Source of the DNA: Caryophanales bacterium UBA6449
GTDB taxonomy: Bacteria > Bacillota_I > Bacilli_A > RFN20 > CAG-288
NCBI GenBank assembly: GCA_002437105.1
Contig: DJOB01000005.1
Span: forward strand, 116,620 to 180,619
Direction of reading: 5' to 3'
Length of the DNA: 64,000 nucleotides
Part shown: positions 15,926 to 26,203 of the stretch, piece after piece
How positions within the stretch are numbered: the stretch's first letter is position 1
Layout of the letters: every line of letters begins with the position of its first letter
Made by a program: the position numbers and the translations under genes
The notes under the pieces: generated by a model
What the model saw: the letters and a program-made list of their open reading frames with translations, nothing else
What the model was told of the DNA's origin: nothing
Database searches by the model: none

Positions 15926-16972
15926 GTGAAGACCGCTAGGTACGATCTGATCCTGAAGTACATCATCGAAGACTTCATTCAGACAGGTGTTCCTGTCGGT
16001 TCGAAAAACCTCCTGTCTAAGCATCGTCTGGATATGTCGTCGGCGACGATCAGGAACTACATGGCCGATCTGGAGCGCGATGGGCTGATCGAGAAGCCTC
16101 ACACCTCCGCGGGCCGCGTTCCTTCCGCAGCTGGCTATCAGTACTATCTGGAGCACATCTTCAATAAGGAGAGCAGCGAAAAGCGGAATCGGGATGGCGA
16201 CAAGGTCCGCCAGCAGCTCGCTTCGCTGATGAGCTATGGGACGAAGTCGATGGAGAAGACGATCGAGAACGCCTGTGAGGTCCTCTCGCAGGTCACCTCG
16301 CTGGCTACCGTAGTCCTTGGATCCGCCTCCTCGGAGAGGCTGGTCAGCGTGACTATGGTACCGATCTCCAGCGAGACGGCCACAGTGATCCTGGTCACCG
16401 ATTCGGGAAATGTGGAGAGCAAGCTGTTTACCGTCCCCCCCACCGGGTCGATGAAAGCGGTGGCGTACGGCATCAAGCTGCTCAATGATCGGTTGATCGG
16501 GACGAAGATCGGCGATGTCGATGCGAAGGTCAGGAGCATGGAACCGATCCTGAAGTCGCAGATCGGTCGGGACTTCAAGATCGTGATGGAGGCGTTCTGC
16601 GACGCCTGCGTCGGATTCTCGGGCCGCAAGTCGAAGTCCTTCGGTGGCACCAAGCTGATGGAGTTGCCGGAGTTCACCGAGGAGGCAGGATTCCGGAAGT
16701 TCGTTCAGAAGCTGCTGAATCAGAAGCTCGAGAGCGGCGACGGTCAGGGAATCGTGGCGAAGATCAATCCTCACACCGATGTGGAGATCGATCCCGTCAA
16801 CGACATCTCGATCGTCAAGCGGCGCGTCTCGATTCCGGGTGGACCGGAAGGCGATATTGCGGTCGTTGGACCCAACAGGATGGATTACCACCGGATCTTG
16901 GATCTGATAGATATGATGATCGAACTCCTGTCGGTCAGGATCAGGGATGAACAGAAAGGAGGAGGAAGCTAA
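15926..16972 (+). CDS. hrcA: Heat-inducible transcription repressor HrcA
   Basis: A 348-residue repressor that binds CIRCE operators and depends on GroEL for folding in studied Firmicutes. The start is GTG 15926, 5 bases after AAAGGAGG. The N-terminal winged helix (about 1-70) holds YIIEDFIQTGVPVGSKNLL and MSSATIRNYMADLERDGLIEKPHTSAGRVPS, the hallmark of HrcA. A GAF-like dimerisation and insertion region follows (about 95-340), ending in the conserved IAVVGPNRMDYHRILDLID. It is first in its operon and next to two CIRCE sites, so it probably represses itself. The other CIRCE sites in the window, at hsp20 and clpB, are probable targets. Confidence 0.96.
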   Translation: MKTARYDLILKYIIEDFIQTGVPVGSKNLLSKHRLDMSSATIRNYMADLERDGLIEKPHTSAGRVPSAAGYQYYLEHIFNKESSEKRNRDGDKVRQQLASLMSYGTKSMEKTIENACEVLSQVTSLATVVLGSASSERLVSVTMVPISSETATVILVTDSGNVESKLFTVPPTGSMKAVAYGIKLLNDRLIGTKIGDVDAKVRSMEPILKSQIGRDFKIVMEAFCDACVGFSGRKSKSFGGTKLMELPEFTEEAGFRKFVQKLLNQKLESGDGQGIVAKINPHTDVEIDPVNDISIVKRRVSIPGGPEGDIAVVGPNRMDYHRILDLIDMMIELLSVRIRDEQKGGGS

Positions 16973-16973
16973 G

Positions 16974-17627
16974 GTGTTCAATAAAGATAAAAAGCCCGAG
17001 GAAGGTCAGGCGGCAGTCAAGGACGAGCCGAAGTCCAATGTGGTGGATGAGCTCGAACTCGAGCGCCAGACCAACGGGAAGCTCAAGGAGCTGCTGAAGG
17101 CGGCTGAGAGCGAGCGGGACAGCTGGATGAACAAGTACTACGGCAGCTTGGCTGACGTGCAGAATCTCCGCAAGGAGATCGAGCGCGACAACCAGGTGGT
17201 CCTCAAGTACGCTGGCGAGCCGTTCCTCAAGGAGCTGATTCCCTTCATGCAGAGCTTGGATCAAGCGTTCAGGTTTGAACCCACTTCCGATCCCAAGTCG
17301 ACTGCTTGGATCAAGGGAATCCACCTCAGCTACAAGCAGCTCCTCGCGGCGCTGTCCAAACAGGGGGTGAGCATGATCGAGCCCAAGGTGGGCGACAAGT
17401 TCGATCCCTCGGTGATGGAGGCGTTCGAGACGGTCGAGGCCGATAAGCCCGATCTAGTCCACTCGGTGTGGATGAAGGGCTTCAAGCTGAAGGATCGTCT
17501 GGTGCAGCCGGCGGCGGTCGTGGTGACGGTCGAGCGTCGCCAACCCGCTCCGGTGAAACCGGAGGCTCCGAAGAAGGATGAAGGCGAGAAGATCGAAGTC
17601 GTTGAAACTAAGGAGGAAAACAAGTAA
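16974..17627 (+). CDS. grpE: GrpE nucleotide-exchange factor
   Basis: Speeds ADP release from DnaK. I choose the GTG at 16974, just after the hrcA stop (16970-16972), because AAAGGAGGAGG lies about 8-10 bases upstream. An in-frame ATG at 16947 would lie inside hrcA and place the ribosome site within the gene. The product is then ~217 residues. A long coiled coil occupies about 20-75 (NGKLKELLKAAESERDSWMNKYYGSLADVQNLRKEIERD). The C-terminal beta domain includes GVSMIEPKVGDKFDPSVMEAFET and a V-W-x-K-G-F-K-L-x-D-R-L-V-Q-P-A-A-V-V-V run, typical of GrpE. An acidic, P/K/E-rich tail ends the protein. The stop overlaps the start of dnaK. Confidence 0.94.
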   Translation: MFNKDKKPEEGQAAVKDEPKSNVVDELELERQTNGKLKELLKAAESERDSWMNKYYGSLADVQNLRKEIERDNQVVLKYAGEPFLKELIPFMQSLDQAFRFEPTSDPKSTAWIKGIHLSYKQLLAALSKQGVSMIEPKVGDKFDPSVMEAFETVEADKPDLVHSVWMKGFKLKDRLVQPAAVVVTVERRQPAPVKPEAPKKDEGEKIEVVETKEENK

Positions 17628-19492
17628 TGGCTAACGAGTACATTCTAGGAATAGATCTGGGAACTACCAATTCGGTGGTCTCCTATATGCAGGATGATGG
17701 AAACGTCAAGGTTATCCCTACACCCGAGGGACCTCTGACCTGTCCTTCCGTCGTCTGCTTCAAGGCGGATGGCGAGGTGATCGTCGGTAATGCGGCGAAG
17801 CGGCAGATGATCACCAATCCTGATTCTGTCTACTCGATCAAGAGGCACATGGGTGAGCGCGATTACAAGGTTCACATCAACTGCATCAACAAGGATTTCA
17901 CTCCCGAGGAGATCTCGGCTAAGATCCTCGCCTATATGAAGCAGTATGCTGAGACCAATATCGGACACCCGGTGAAGAAGGCGGTCATCACCTGTCCTGC
18001 GTACTTCGACGATGCGCAGCGCGAGGCGACGAAGAACGCTGGTACCATTGCGGGTCTGGATGTGGTTCGTGTCTTTGCTGAGCCCACTGCTTCCGCTCTG
18101 GCCTACGGTTATTCCGATAAGAAGAAGTCCGGTAAGGTCATGGTCTTCGATCTGGGTGGTGGAACCCTCGATGTCTCTGTTCTGGATATCGGCGATGGAA
18201 CCTTCCAGGTTATCTCCACTTCCGGCGACACTCATCTGGGTGGTGATGATTGGGATCACGCCATCATGGAGTGGATCATGGCTGGCATCAAGAATCAGTA
18301 CGGCCTCGATCTGCACTCTAACAAGATGGCGGTCCAGAGAATCAAGGATGCGGCTGAGAGCGCCAAGATCGCTCTGACCGCTCAGGTTTCTACTGAGATC
18401 ACTCTTCCTTACCTCGCTCCCGGACAGGATGGTCAGCCCATCAACTACGATGAGACTCTGACCCGTGTCAAATTCCAGGATCTGACCAGGAATCTCATCG
18501 AGAGATGCCGCGCTCCTATGGAGAAGGCGCTCTCCGATGCTGGTCTGGCCAAGGATCAGATCGACGATGTTCTTATGGTGGGTGGTTCGACCCGTATGCC
18601 TGCGGTCATCGATATGGTGAAGGCCTATATGGGCAAGGCGAACCAGTCGCTCAACCCTGATACTGCGGTCTCGGTCGGTGCGGCCATCAACGGTGGAGTC
18701 ATCCGTGGCACGGTCAAGGATGTCGTCCTTCTCGATGTCACTCCTCTGACTCTGGGTCTGGAGACCCTGGGTGGAGTTATGACTCCTCTGATCCCCAGAA
18801 ATACTACTATTCCTACCTCGAAGAGCCAGATCTTCTCAACTGCTACCGATAATCAGACCGGTGTCGAGGTCATGGTCTATCAGGGTGAGCGTCCCATGGC
18901 GCAGGACAACAAGTTCCTGGGACGCTTCAGCCTGACGGGAATCCGTCCCGCTCGCCGTGGAACTCCTAGGATTCAGGTTACCTTCGCGCTCGATGTCAAC
19001 GGTATTCTGACGGTCACTGCTAAGGATCTGGACACCAACCAGGAGCAGCACATCACCATCTCCAACTCTTCTGGACTCTCGAAGGAAGAGATCGACAGGA
19101 TGGTGGCTGAGGCGAAGGCCAACGAGGAAGCTGATAAGAAGCGCCGCGACGATGCCAATACCCGCAACGAGGCTGAGACTCTCATCTCCAGCATCGATGA
19201 TGAGCTGGCTAAGGGTGGCGACAAGATTCCCGCTGATCAGCGGGCGGCGGCTCAGAAGCTGCGCGACGAGGTGAAGGCTGATCTGGATAAGAACGATCTG
19301 GCGGCGGTTCGTCAGAAGATCGCTCAGCTCCAGCAGGTCGCCTACGCGGCTCAGCAGGCTGCTGGTGCTTCGGCCGCTGGTTCAACCAACAACAGCAACA
19401 GCGGTGCGCAGGCCTCGACTGCCAACCAGTCTCAGAACGATACTGACGGCAAGGTCTATGACGCTACCGACAGCAAGGATTCCAACAAGTAA
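17627..19492 (+). CDS. dnaK: Chaperone DnaK (Hsp70)
   Basis: A 621-residue ATP-driven chaperone. The ATPase domain starts with [16 protein letters not shown] and includes [17 protein letters not shown] (about 175) and [18 protein letters not shown] (about 317). The [17 protein letters not shown] segment (about 367) leads into the linker and substrate-binding domain, with the usual [19 protein letters not shown] stretch. The helical lid ends in an A/N/S/Q-rich tail, [14 protein letters not shown], before an acidic end. The tail lacks the typical EEVD-like end of eukaryotes, as expected. The ATG at 17627 shares a base with the grpE stop. A strong hairpin separates it from dnaJ. Confidence 0.97.
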   Translation: MANEYILGIDLGTTNSVVSYMQDDGNVKVIPTPEGPLTCPSVVCFKADGEVIVGNAAKRQMITNPDSVYSIKRHMGERDYKVHINCINKDFTPEEISAKILAYMKQYAETNIGHPVKKAVITCPAYFDDAQREATKNAGTIAGLDVVRVFAEPTASALAYGYSDKKKSGKVMVFDLGGGTLDVSVLDIGDGTFQVISTSGDTHLGGDDWDHAIMEWIMAGIKNQYGLDLHSNKMAVQRIKDAAESAKIALTAQVSTEITLPYLAPGQDGQPINYDETLTRVKFQDLTRNLIERCRAPMEKALSDAGLAKDQIDDVLMVGGSTRMPAVIDMVKAYMGKANQSLNPDTAVSVGAAINGGVIRGTVKDVVLLDVTPLTLGLETLGGVMTPLIPRNTTIPTSKSQIFSTATDNQTGVEVMVYQGERPMAQDNKFLGRFSLTGIRPARRGTPRIQVTFALDVNGILTVTAKDLDTNQEQHITISNSSGLSKEEIDRMVAEAKANEEADKKRRDDANTRNEAETLISSIDDELAKGGDKIPADQRAAAQKLRDEVKADLDKNDLAAVRQKIAQLQQVAYAAQQAAGASAAGSTNNSNSGAQASTANQSQNDTDGKVYDATDSKDSNK

Positions 19493-19510
19493 TCGGTAGT
19501 CTAGGTGCTG

Positions 19511-19536
19511 ATGAGCCGGGGACTTCCCCGGCTCAT
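19511..19536 (+). other. Intercistronic hairpin between dnaK and dnaJ
   Basis: ATGAGCCGGGG-ACTT-CCCCGGCTCAT is an 11-bp perfect stem without a following T-run. It could be an mRNA stabilising or processing hairpin, or a partial attenuator that lowers dnaJ relative to dnaK. Confidence 0.7.
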
Positions 19537-19566
19537 TAGTGATATGGATGGGAAAGGGAGGTGCAG

Positions 19567-20697
19567 ATGGCTGACGAGGATTACTACTCGATTCTGGGCG
19601 TGTCTAAGGATGCGACTCAGGATGAGATAAATACGGCTTACCGCACACTGGCTAAGAAGTGGCATCCCGATGTCAACAAGAGCCCGAATGCGACCGAGAT
19701 GTTCGAGAAGATCACCAACGCCTATCAGGTTCTGAAGGACCCGAAGAAGCGTGCGGCTTACGATAGGTTCGGACAGGCCGGCGTCGACGGAGCTGACGGC
19801 GGGGCGGCGGGATTTAACCCCGGCAATTTCAACGCGGATGACTTTGGGGATATAAACGACATCTTCAGCCAATTCTTCCGGGGTGGTTCGCGTAGCCGGC
19901 AGCGTCGTCCCGATGGACCGATCCGCGGTAAAGACGTGCTCATGCGGATGAAGATAACCTTCATGGACGCCTGTAAGGGTCGCGAGGTCGATATGCCCTA
20001 TAAGTACGATGGACCTTGCCCCGCCTGTGACGGCAAGGGCGCGGTCAATCCTTCGGATGTTTCGACCTGTCCTCAGTGCGGCGGTACCGGATTTGTCGTC
20101 TCGGTTCAGAACACCATGTTCGGTCGCTTCCAGAGCCAGACGACCTGTCCTCGCTGCAGCGGTCGCGGAACGGTCATCACCAATCCCTGCTCGCAGTGCG
20201 GCGGCAGCGGAACGGTGACGATCAACGATACCCTCCATATCAGCATTCCGGCTGGTATCGAAGAGGGTCAGCGGCTCCGGGTACCCAACCGGGGTGGACG
20301 CGGTCTGAACGGCGGTCCGAACGGCGATCTCTATATCGAGATGGTCGTGGAGGACGACAAGGATTTCCAGCGCGATGGTCTGGATATCCTGACCGATAAC
20401 CGCGTGCCGCTGATCACCGCGGTCCTCGGTGGTCAGATCGAGGTCGATACGATCTGGGGCCCGCAGACGGTCGATGTGAAGGCTGGTACTCAGCCCGGCG
20501 CCAAGATCAAGGTCAAGGGCATGGGTATCAAGAAGGCCAACGGCCTGACTGGTAACCATATCGTCACGGTCGAGATCAAGATTCCTACCCGGCTGAACCA
20601 GGAGGAGAAGGATCTCTACCAGAAGCTCGGTGAGATCGCCGAGAAGAAGGGCGAAGCCAAGGGACTATTCTCCAAGATCTTCGGTAAGAAGAAGTAG
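19567..20697 (+). CDS. dnaJ: Chaperone DnaJ (Hsp40)
   Basis: Stimulates the DnaK ATPase and delivers substrates. The ATG at 19567 (MADEDYYSILG) is preferred because AGGGAGG ends 5 bases upstream; a GTG at 19561 overlaps that site. The J domain has the HPD motif in KKWHPDVNKS. The G/F linker follows (GGAAGFNPGNFNADDFGD). Four zinc repeats are seen: CPACDGKGA, CPQCGGTGF, CPRCSGRGT and CSQCGGSGT. Beta domains and a Lys-rich end (KIFGKKK) complete a ~376-residue protein of normal length. A good terminator follows. Confidence 0.96.
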   Translation: MADEDYYSILGVSKDATQDEINTAYRTLAKKWHPDVNKSPNATEMFEKITNAYQVLKDPKKRAAYDRFGQAGVDGADGGAAGFNPGNFNADDFGDINDIFSQFFRGGSRSRQRRPDGPIRGKDVLMRMKITFMDACKGREVDMPYKYDGPCPACDGKGAVNPSDVSTCPQCGGTGFVVSVQNTMFGRFQSQTTCPRCSGRGTVITNPCSQCGGSGTVTINDTLHISIPAGIEEGQRLRVPNRGGRGLNGGPNGDLYIEMVVEDDKDFQRDGLDILTDNRVPLITAVLGGQIEVDTIWGPQTVDVKAGTQPGAKIKVKGMGIKKANGLTGNHIVTVEIKIPTRLNQEEKDLYQKLGEIAEKKGEAKGLFSKIFGKKK

Positions 20698-20715
20698 GAG
20701 CGGTAGATTCCGTTT

Positions 20716-20745
20716 GGACAGGAGTGAACCTCCTGTCCTTTTTTT
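20716..20745 (+). terminator. Terminator of the dnaK operon
   Basis: GGACAGGAG-TGAAC-CTCCTGTCC followed by TTTTTTTG. Confidence 0.92.
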
Positions 20746-20781
20746 GTCTTCCTAAGATTTGGGGAATTTTACGATAGTTTA

Positions 20782-20809
20782 TTGACCTCTCAAGAAAAAC
20801 ATTTAACAT
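20782..20809 (+). promoter_or_regulatory. Possible promoter of the GH13 gene
   Basis: TTGACC (20782-20787) and TAACAT (20804-20809) are separated by 16 bases and lie 29 bases before the chosen ATG. Confidence 0.45.
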
Positions 20810-20838
20810 TTTTAAATAGAACAGTTATGGAGGAAAAC

Positions 20839-22386
20839 ATGATCAAGGATTACGGCGCTTTGAGTTTCTATGAGATCTACCCCGTGAGTTTCAAGGATTC
20901 GAACGGCGATGGCGTGGGCGACATCCAGGGCATAATCGAGAAGCTGGACTATGTGAAATCGCTCGGCTTCTCTGGCATCTGGGTCAACCCCTTCTACAAG
21001 AGCCCCTTCCTCGATGGCGGGTACGATATCGAGGATCCGTTCCACGTCGATCCGCGCTTCGGTACGGACGAGGATGCGCGGAAGCTGATCGAGGCCTGCC
21101 ACGCCCGGAATATCGCCATCTTCTTCGATCTGGTTCCCGGACACCTCTCCTGGTCCGCTCCCCAATTCCTTCAGTCGGCGGCCGCCCAGAGGAACGATCT
21201 CTCCGATATGTTCATCTGGAGCGATAACCCCTGGGGCTGGTATGGAAACTGCGCTGGAAATCTCGTGCGCGGTCTCTTCCCCCGCTATGGGAGCTTCTTC
21301 GTCAACTTCTTCGTGCACCAGCCTGCTCTCAACTATGGTTTCAACCGGGTCGAATATCCCCAGTGGCAGATCTCCTATCGCGATGAGAGGGTGGTGAGGA
21401 CCCGCAAGTTCCTCATCTCCATCATGGAGCGGTGGCTGAAGCTGGGCGTCGATGGCTTCCGGGTCGATATGGCGGATTCGCTCGTGAAGAACGATGAGGA
21501 GAAGGAGGCCACCATCTGGCTCTGGCAGCAGATCATCGCCGAGGTGCAGAAGGAGTGCGGCAAGTTCTACATGGTCAGCGAGTGGTCTACTCCCCGCCGG
21601 TCGCTCAAGGCGGGGTTCAGCTCTGACTTCGTGCTGGATCACGACGATAACTTCTCCCACGGTTTCTTCCGCATCGGGACGCTGGATCGTCCCGACGAGG
21701 CCGGCAAGAAGCCTCTGCTCGATTCTTTCGACGAGGAGCTCTGGCAGAAGAACGTCGCGGAGATGGTCGCTGAGATCCGCGATGCCGAGAAGGTTCCGGG
21801 CGGTTATCTGTCCCCCATCTCCGGCAACCACGATACGTACAGGATCGCGGATCGCCTGAAGGGGAATAAGCTCAAGCTCGCCTATCTGATGCTCTTCACC
21901 ATTCCCGGCGTCCCGTTCGTCTTCGCCGGCGATGAGTGCGAGCAGACTACCGTGCGAGGTTATCCCTCCAAGGATGGAGGCTACCAGCGCACGGGAGCGA
22001 GACTGTCCATGAAGTGGGATGAATCGACGCCCAGCTTCGGCTTCTCGACTCGCGCCAGCGCTGATTGCTACCTGCCCACCTGTCCGGAGACGCGGACGGT
22101 CGAGCGCTGCGAGAGGGATCCTGCGAGCCTGTTGAACTTCATACGCCAGCTGAACGCGGTTCGTTCCTCCGATCCCGATCTCACCGCGCACGAGGGCTTT
22201 GAGCTCCTCTCTGCGCCCCTGTCCTTCCGCCGCGGTAAGACGGTCGTGCTCATCAATCTCAAGGATGAGGAGGCGAGCCTGCCGGTCGGCTCAGGCCGGG
22301 TGCTCCTTCAGGTGGGTGAGGCGGAATTCACCGGGAATACGATCCGCTGCGGCGGCCATTCGGGAATCGTATTCCAGGAAGACTGA
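20839..22386 (+). CDS. GH13 alpha-amylase-family glycoside hydrolase
   Basis: A ~515-residue cytoplasmic enzyme (no signal peptide) acting on alpha-glucosidic bonds. Start ATG 20839 follows TGGAGG by 5 bases. The (beta/alpha)8 barrel begins YEIYPVSFKDSNGDGVGDIQG, the usual N-terminal signature. Region I is DLVPGHLS, keeping Asp and His but with Gly where Asn is common. Region II GVDGFRVDMADS gives the nucleophile Asp (about 210). Region III is MVSEWS with the acid/base Glu. Region IV is SGNHDTYRI with the transition-state Asp. A beta-sandwich C domain ends the protein. Members include oligo-1,6-glucosidases, trehalose-active and maltodextrin enzymes. The substrate cannot be set from sequence alone. 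Confidence 0.88.
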   Translation: MIKDYGALSFYEIYPVSFKDSNGDGVGDIQGIIEKLDYVKSLGFSGIWVNPFYKSPFLDGGYDIEDPFHVDPRFGTDEDARKLIEACHARNIAIFFDLVPGHLSWSAPQFLQSAAAQRNDLSDMFIWSDNPWGWYGNCAGNLVRGLFPRYGSFFVNFFVHQPALNYGFNRVEYPQWQISYRDERVVRTRKFLISIMERWLKLGVDGFRVDMADSLVKNDEEKEATIWLWQQIIAEVQKECGKFYMVSEWSTPRRSLKAGFSSDFVLDHDDNFSHGFFRIGTLDRPDEAGKKPLLDSFDEELWQKNVAEMVAEIRDAEKVPGGYLSPISGNHDTYRIADRLKGNKLKLAYLMLFTIPGVPFVFAGDECEQTTVRGYPSKDGGYQRTGARLSMKWDESTPSFGFSTRASADCYLPTCPETRTVERCERDPASLLNFIRQLNAVRSSDPDLTAHEGFELLSAPLSFRRGKTVVLINLKDEEASLPVGSGRVLLQVGEAEFTGNTIRCGGHSGIVFQED

Positions 22387-22400
22387 TAGTGATGCATTCG

Positions 22401-22429
22401 AACTGGGGAGCTCTCCCCAGTTCTTTTTC
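22401..22429 (+). terminator. Terminator of the GH13 gene
   Basis: AACTGGGGAG-CT-CTCCCCAGTT followed by CTTTTTC. Confidence 0.88.
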
Positions 22430-22488
22430 ATCTGGCCGTGGCGTACTGATATATAGAAGTAGAATATAAGGGCATGGAGGTATAGGAA

Positions 22489-23626
<1,138 letters not shown>

Positions 23627-23643
<17 letters not shown>

Positions 23644-24679
23644 GCTTCGTTGCGTCTGCCGGTTTAGGGGCTTAACTACTCTAGCCATAGCCGATAAGTT
23701 GGGAATTACGGAGAATCAGCTTTTCTCATATCTAGTTGATGGTCAAGTACCTTCGGATAATCTCGATTTTAGGATCTCTGCCATCCTGGGTATTCCCAGT
23801 GGTTCCCTGAAATCCGAGGAGGGGGAGAAGCTGGTTCTAGCTCGATCCTCCGCTCCCTCGGGGACAGCTTTGGCTCTGCGCGCGCTGCTCTCGATCGCTG
23901 GTTTTGGTGTGCTCTTTCCCCTTCTGCTTCTCGGAGTGTCCGCCATCGTCATCTTCTTTGGACTCTTCTTCAGCGGCTCTAAGGAACTATCCTTCCTCTT
24001 CCTTGTTATAGGTACGGCGATCATCCTCAGCACCTTCGGCTATTTCGGTTATCGCTTCGGCTTTTTCAACTCGGTTCGGCGGGGCAGGGTGGATGCGGAG
24101 TTTATGCTCGGGGGCATCGTCTTGACCGGCCAGGGATCTGTGCAGACCATCAGCTATAAGACGCTCGCGGGTAGTCTGGAGGAGACCGACACCTGTTTCG
24201 TAGTCTGCCCGGATGGTGGTTCTGCCCTCTTTCTTCCGAAGGCTGGTCTCGCCTCGGTGGAGGTCGGTGCGGTGCGTGAGCAGATTCTCGCTGCGGAGTC
24301 GGGTGGCGCTTCTATGGTCTATTCCTGCTGTTCCTTCCCCGCGCGAAGAACGTTTATCGAAGAGTCGGATCTTCTAGCGGCTACGCGGTTGTTCGGTCAC
24401 CACATAGTCAAGACGATGTGGGGTACGCAGGTCGGGTGGCTCTTTTTGGGGCTGGCTCTGTCGCTGGGGCTTTGCCTTCCCCTGTCCGCTCCGCTCTATC
24501 TGATCGGTGTTCCTCTGCTCGTTGCGGGGCTGCTCGGTGGATTGTTTTTCGCCTTCGATCTGTTGAGATTCGGAAAAAAGTCTAGCTACTGTCTCAAGTT
24601 AGGGGCGAAAGCTAGCATCTCGCTCGCGGCGGCGCAGGCGATAGCGGGTCTAGTGCTGCTCATCGTTGGGCTCATCTGA
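23627..24679 (+). CDS. Membrane protein with an N-terminal helix-turn-helix
   Basis: About 350 residues from ATG 23627 (an alternative ATG is at 23621); the start lies inside the end of the DUF21-CBS gene, 6 bases after CAGGGGG. Residues ~1-60 look like an XRE-type HTH: LAIADKLGITENQLFSYLVDG. Two hydrophobic helices follow (FGVLFPLLLLGVSAIVIFFG and LFLVIGTAIILSTFGYFGY). A soluble middle part (about 155-250) follows, then a second cluster of three helices at the C-terminus. This layout suggests a membrane-bound regulator, or a relic HTH at the front of a membrane protein. No family name is offered. It overlaps its upstream neighbour and lies 17 bases before fmt, suggesting one operon. Confidence 0.65.
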
Positions 24680-24696
24680 GCTTGGAGGTTAATCAC

Positions 24697-25671
24697 ATGA
24701 ATTATCAGGATGTTCGAATCGTTTTTCTCGGGACGCCCCAGATCGCGGCGGAAGGTCTCACTCACCTCTTGGATCGCGGTTTCAAGGTGGTGGGCGTGGT
24801 CAGTCAGCCTGATGCCTGCCAGGGAAGGGGACGCACGCTGGTGCCTTCTCCGGTCTCGCAGGTGGCGCTGGCTAGAAATATCCCCCTTCATCGGCCGATA
24901 AAACTGAATAGGGATTTCTCCTTCGTCGAGAATCTGCATCCGGATCTCCTCTTGACCTACGCCTTTGGTCAGATCCTCTCCAGCAAGGTGCTCGCTCTAT
25001 CCAAGAGTTATGCTCCCCTGAATATTCACGCCTCTGATCTTCCCGATCTGCGCGGGGCCTCCCCTATGCAGACCGCTCTGCTGCGGGGCGATACGCACAC
25101 GGCCGTCTGCCTCATGGAGATGGTGAAGGCGATGGATGCGGGGCGGGTCTTCGCCCGGGTCGGCATCGATATTGCGCCGAGCATGAACTTTACCGCCCTG
25201 GCTGCCGCGGTGTCCCACGCGGCTGATCAGCTGATCGATCAGTATCTTCCCCAGTATCTTGCCGGTACCCTTAAGGGCGAGCCGCAGGATGAGACCAAGG
25301 TGACCATCTGTCACATGTTTAGCAAGTCGGATGAATATCTCGATCCGGCGCTCACCCCGGCTCAGTTCGTCAATCGCGTTCGCGCTTTCTCGTTGAAACC
25401 CGGCGCTTTCTTCGTGTTGGAGGATGGCACCCAGATCAAGGTCTATCAGGCCCAGGTTTCCAATTTGGCGGGTGAAGAAGGTAGAATAATATGCGCTGAT
25501 CACGGGAGACTTACGGTAGCCGTCAAGGGTGGATCGGTCGATCTGCTCAATGTGCAGAAGCAGGGGAAGAAGGCGATGTCCATCAAGGATTTCCTCAATG
25601 GTAATCGTCACCTTCAGAACCTGAGGGTGAAGGCGGTCGCGGAGGTTTTCCCTCCTGAGGAGGATAGATAA
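24697..25671 (+). CDS. fmt: Methionyl-tRNA formyltransferase
   Basis: Formylates initiator Met-tRNA using 10-formyl-tetrahydrofolate. Start ATG 24697 (MNYQDVRIVFLGTPQ), with TTGGAGG 8 bases upstream; a TTG at 24682 lies in the ribosome site. The formyltransferase domain has IVFLGTPQIAAEGL, VVSQPDACQGRGR and the catalytic segment APLNIHASDLPDLRGASPMQ, where Asn and His of N-x-H are kept. The Asp partner is in KAMDAGRV. The C-terminal OB-like domain, with the FVNRVRAFSLKPGAFF stretch (usual R-A-l-x-P-x-P-G-A), binds tRNA. The ~324-residue length is normal. It overlaps the cyclophilin gene by one base. Confidence 0.93.
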   Translation: MNYQDVRIVFLGTPQIAAEGLTHLLDRGFKVVGVVSQPDACQGRGRTLVPSPVSQVALARNIPLHRPIKLNRDFSFVENLHPDLLLTYAFGQILSSKVLALSKSYAPLNIHASDLPDLRGASPMQTALLRGDTHTAVCLMEMVKAMDAGRVFARVGIDIAPSMNFTALAAAVSHAADQLIDQYLPQYLAGTLKGEPQDETKVTICHMFSKSDEYLDPALTPAQFVNRVRAFSLKPGAFFVLEDGTQIKVYQAQVSNLAGEEGRIICADHGRLTVAVKGGSVDLLNVQKQGKKAMSIKDFLNGNRHLQNLRVKAVAEVFPPEEDR

Positions 25672-26198
25672 TGGTCGAGATAAAGATAAAGGGATTCGGA
25701 TCCATCGTGCTGAAGCTCGATTGGAAGTCGGCACCTAATACCTGTGCGAACTTTGTCGAGTTGGCTAGGAAGGGCTTCTATGATGGTCTGACCTTCCATA
25801 GGATCATCAAGAACTTCATGATCCAGGGCGGTGATCCTCTCGGAAAGGGATTCGGTGGTCCCGGCTATGCGATCAAGGGCGAGTTTGCGGCTAACGGGTT
25901 TGGTAATCCCCTCCACCATGGTCGTGGGGCGATCTCGATGGCTAGGTCGGCTGATCCCGATTCCGCCGGTTCTCAGTTCTTCATCTGCGACCGGGACGAT
26001 GGTTTCCTCGATGGACAGTATGCCGCCTTCGGCAGCATCGATCCGACCGATAAGGATAGCTTCAAGACCCTGGATGCGGTGGCGAGCGTGCCTACCGATG
26101 CTAATGACGCTCCGCTCAATAAAGTGGTTATCGAGCGCGTCACTGTCTCGCCGGACGAGCCTGTTAAGGAAGCGGTCAAGATCAAGGATCGCTTCTAG
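25671..26198 (+). CDS. Cyclophilin-type peptidyl-prolyl cis-trans isomerase
   Basis: A 175-residue cytoplasmic PPIase (no signal peptide). Conserved active-site segments are LTFHRIIKNFMIQGGDPLGKGFGG (catalytic Arg in FHR), AISMARSADPDSAGSQFFI and AFGSI. The family signature F-M-I-Q-G-G-D-P is present. It starts at 25671, overlapping the fmt stop (TAATG), with GAGGAGG upstream, so translation is coupled. It catalyses proline isomerisation during folding; specific partners are unknown. Confidence 0.93.
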   Translation: MVEIKIKGFGSIVLKLDWKSAPNTCANFVELARKGFYDGLTFHRIIKNFMIQGGDPLGKGFGGPGYAIKGEFAANGFGNPLHHGRGAISMARSADPDSAGSQFFICDRDDGFLDGQYAAFGSIDPTDKDSFKTLDAVASVPTDANDAPLNKVVIERVTVSPDEPVKEAVKIKDRF

Positions 26199-26203
26199 TC
26201 AGG

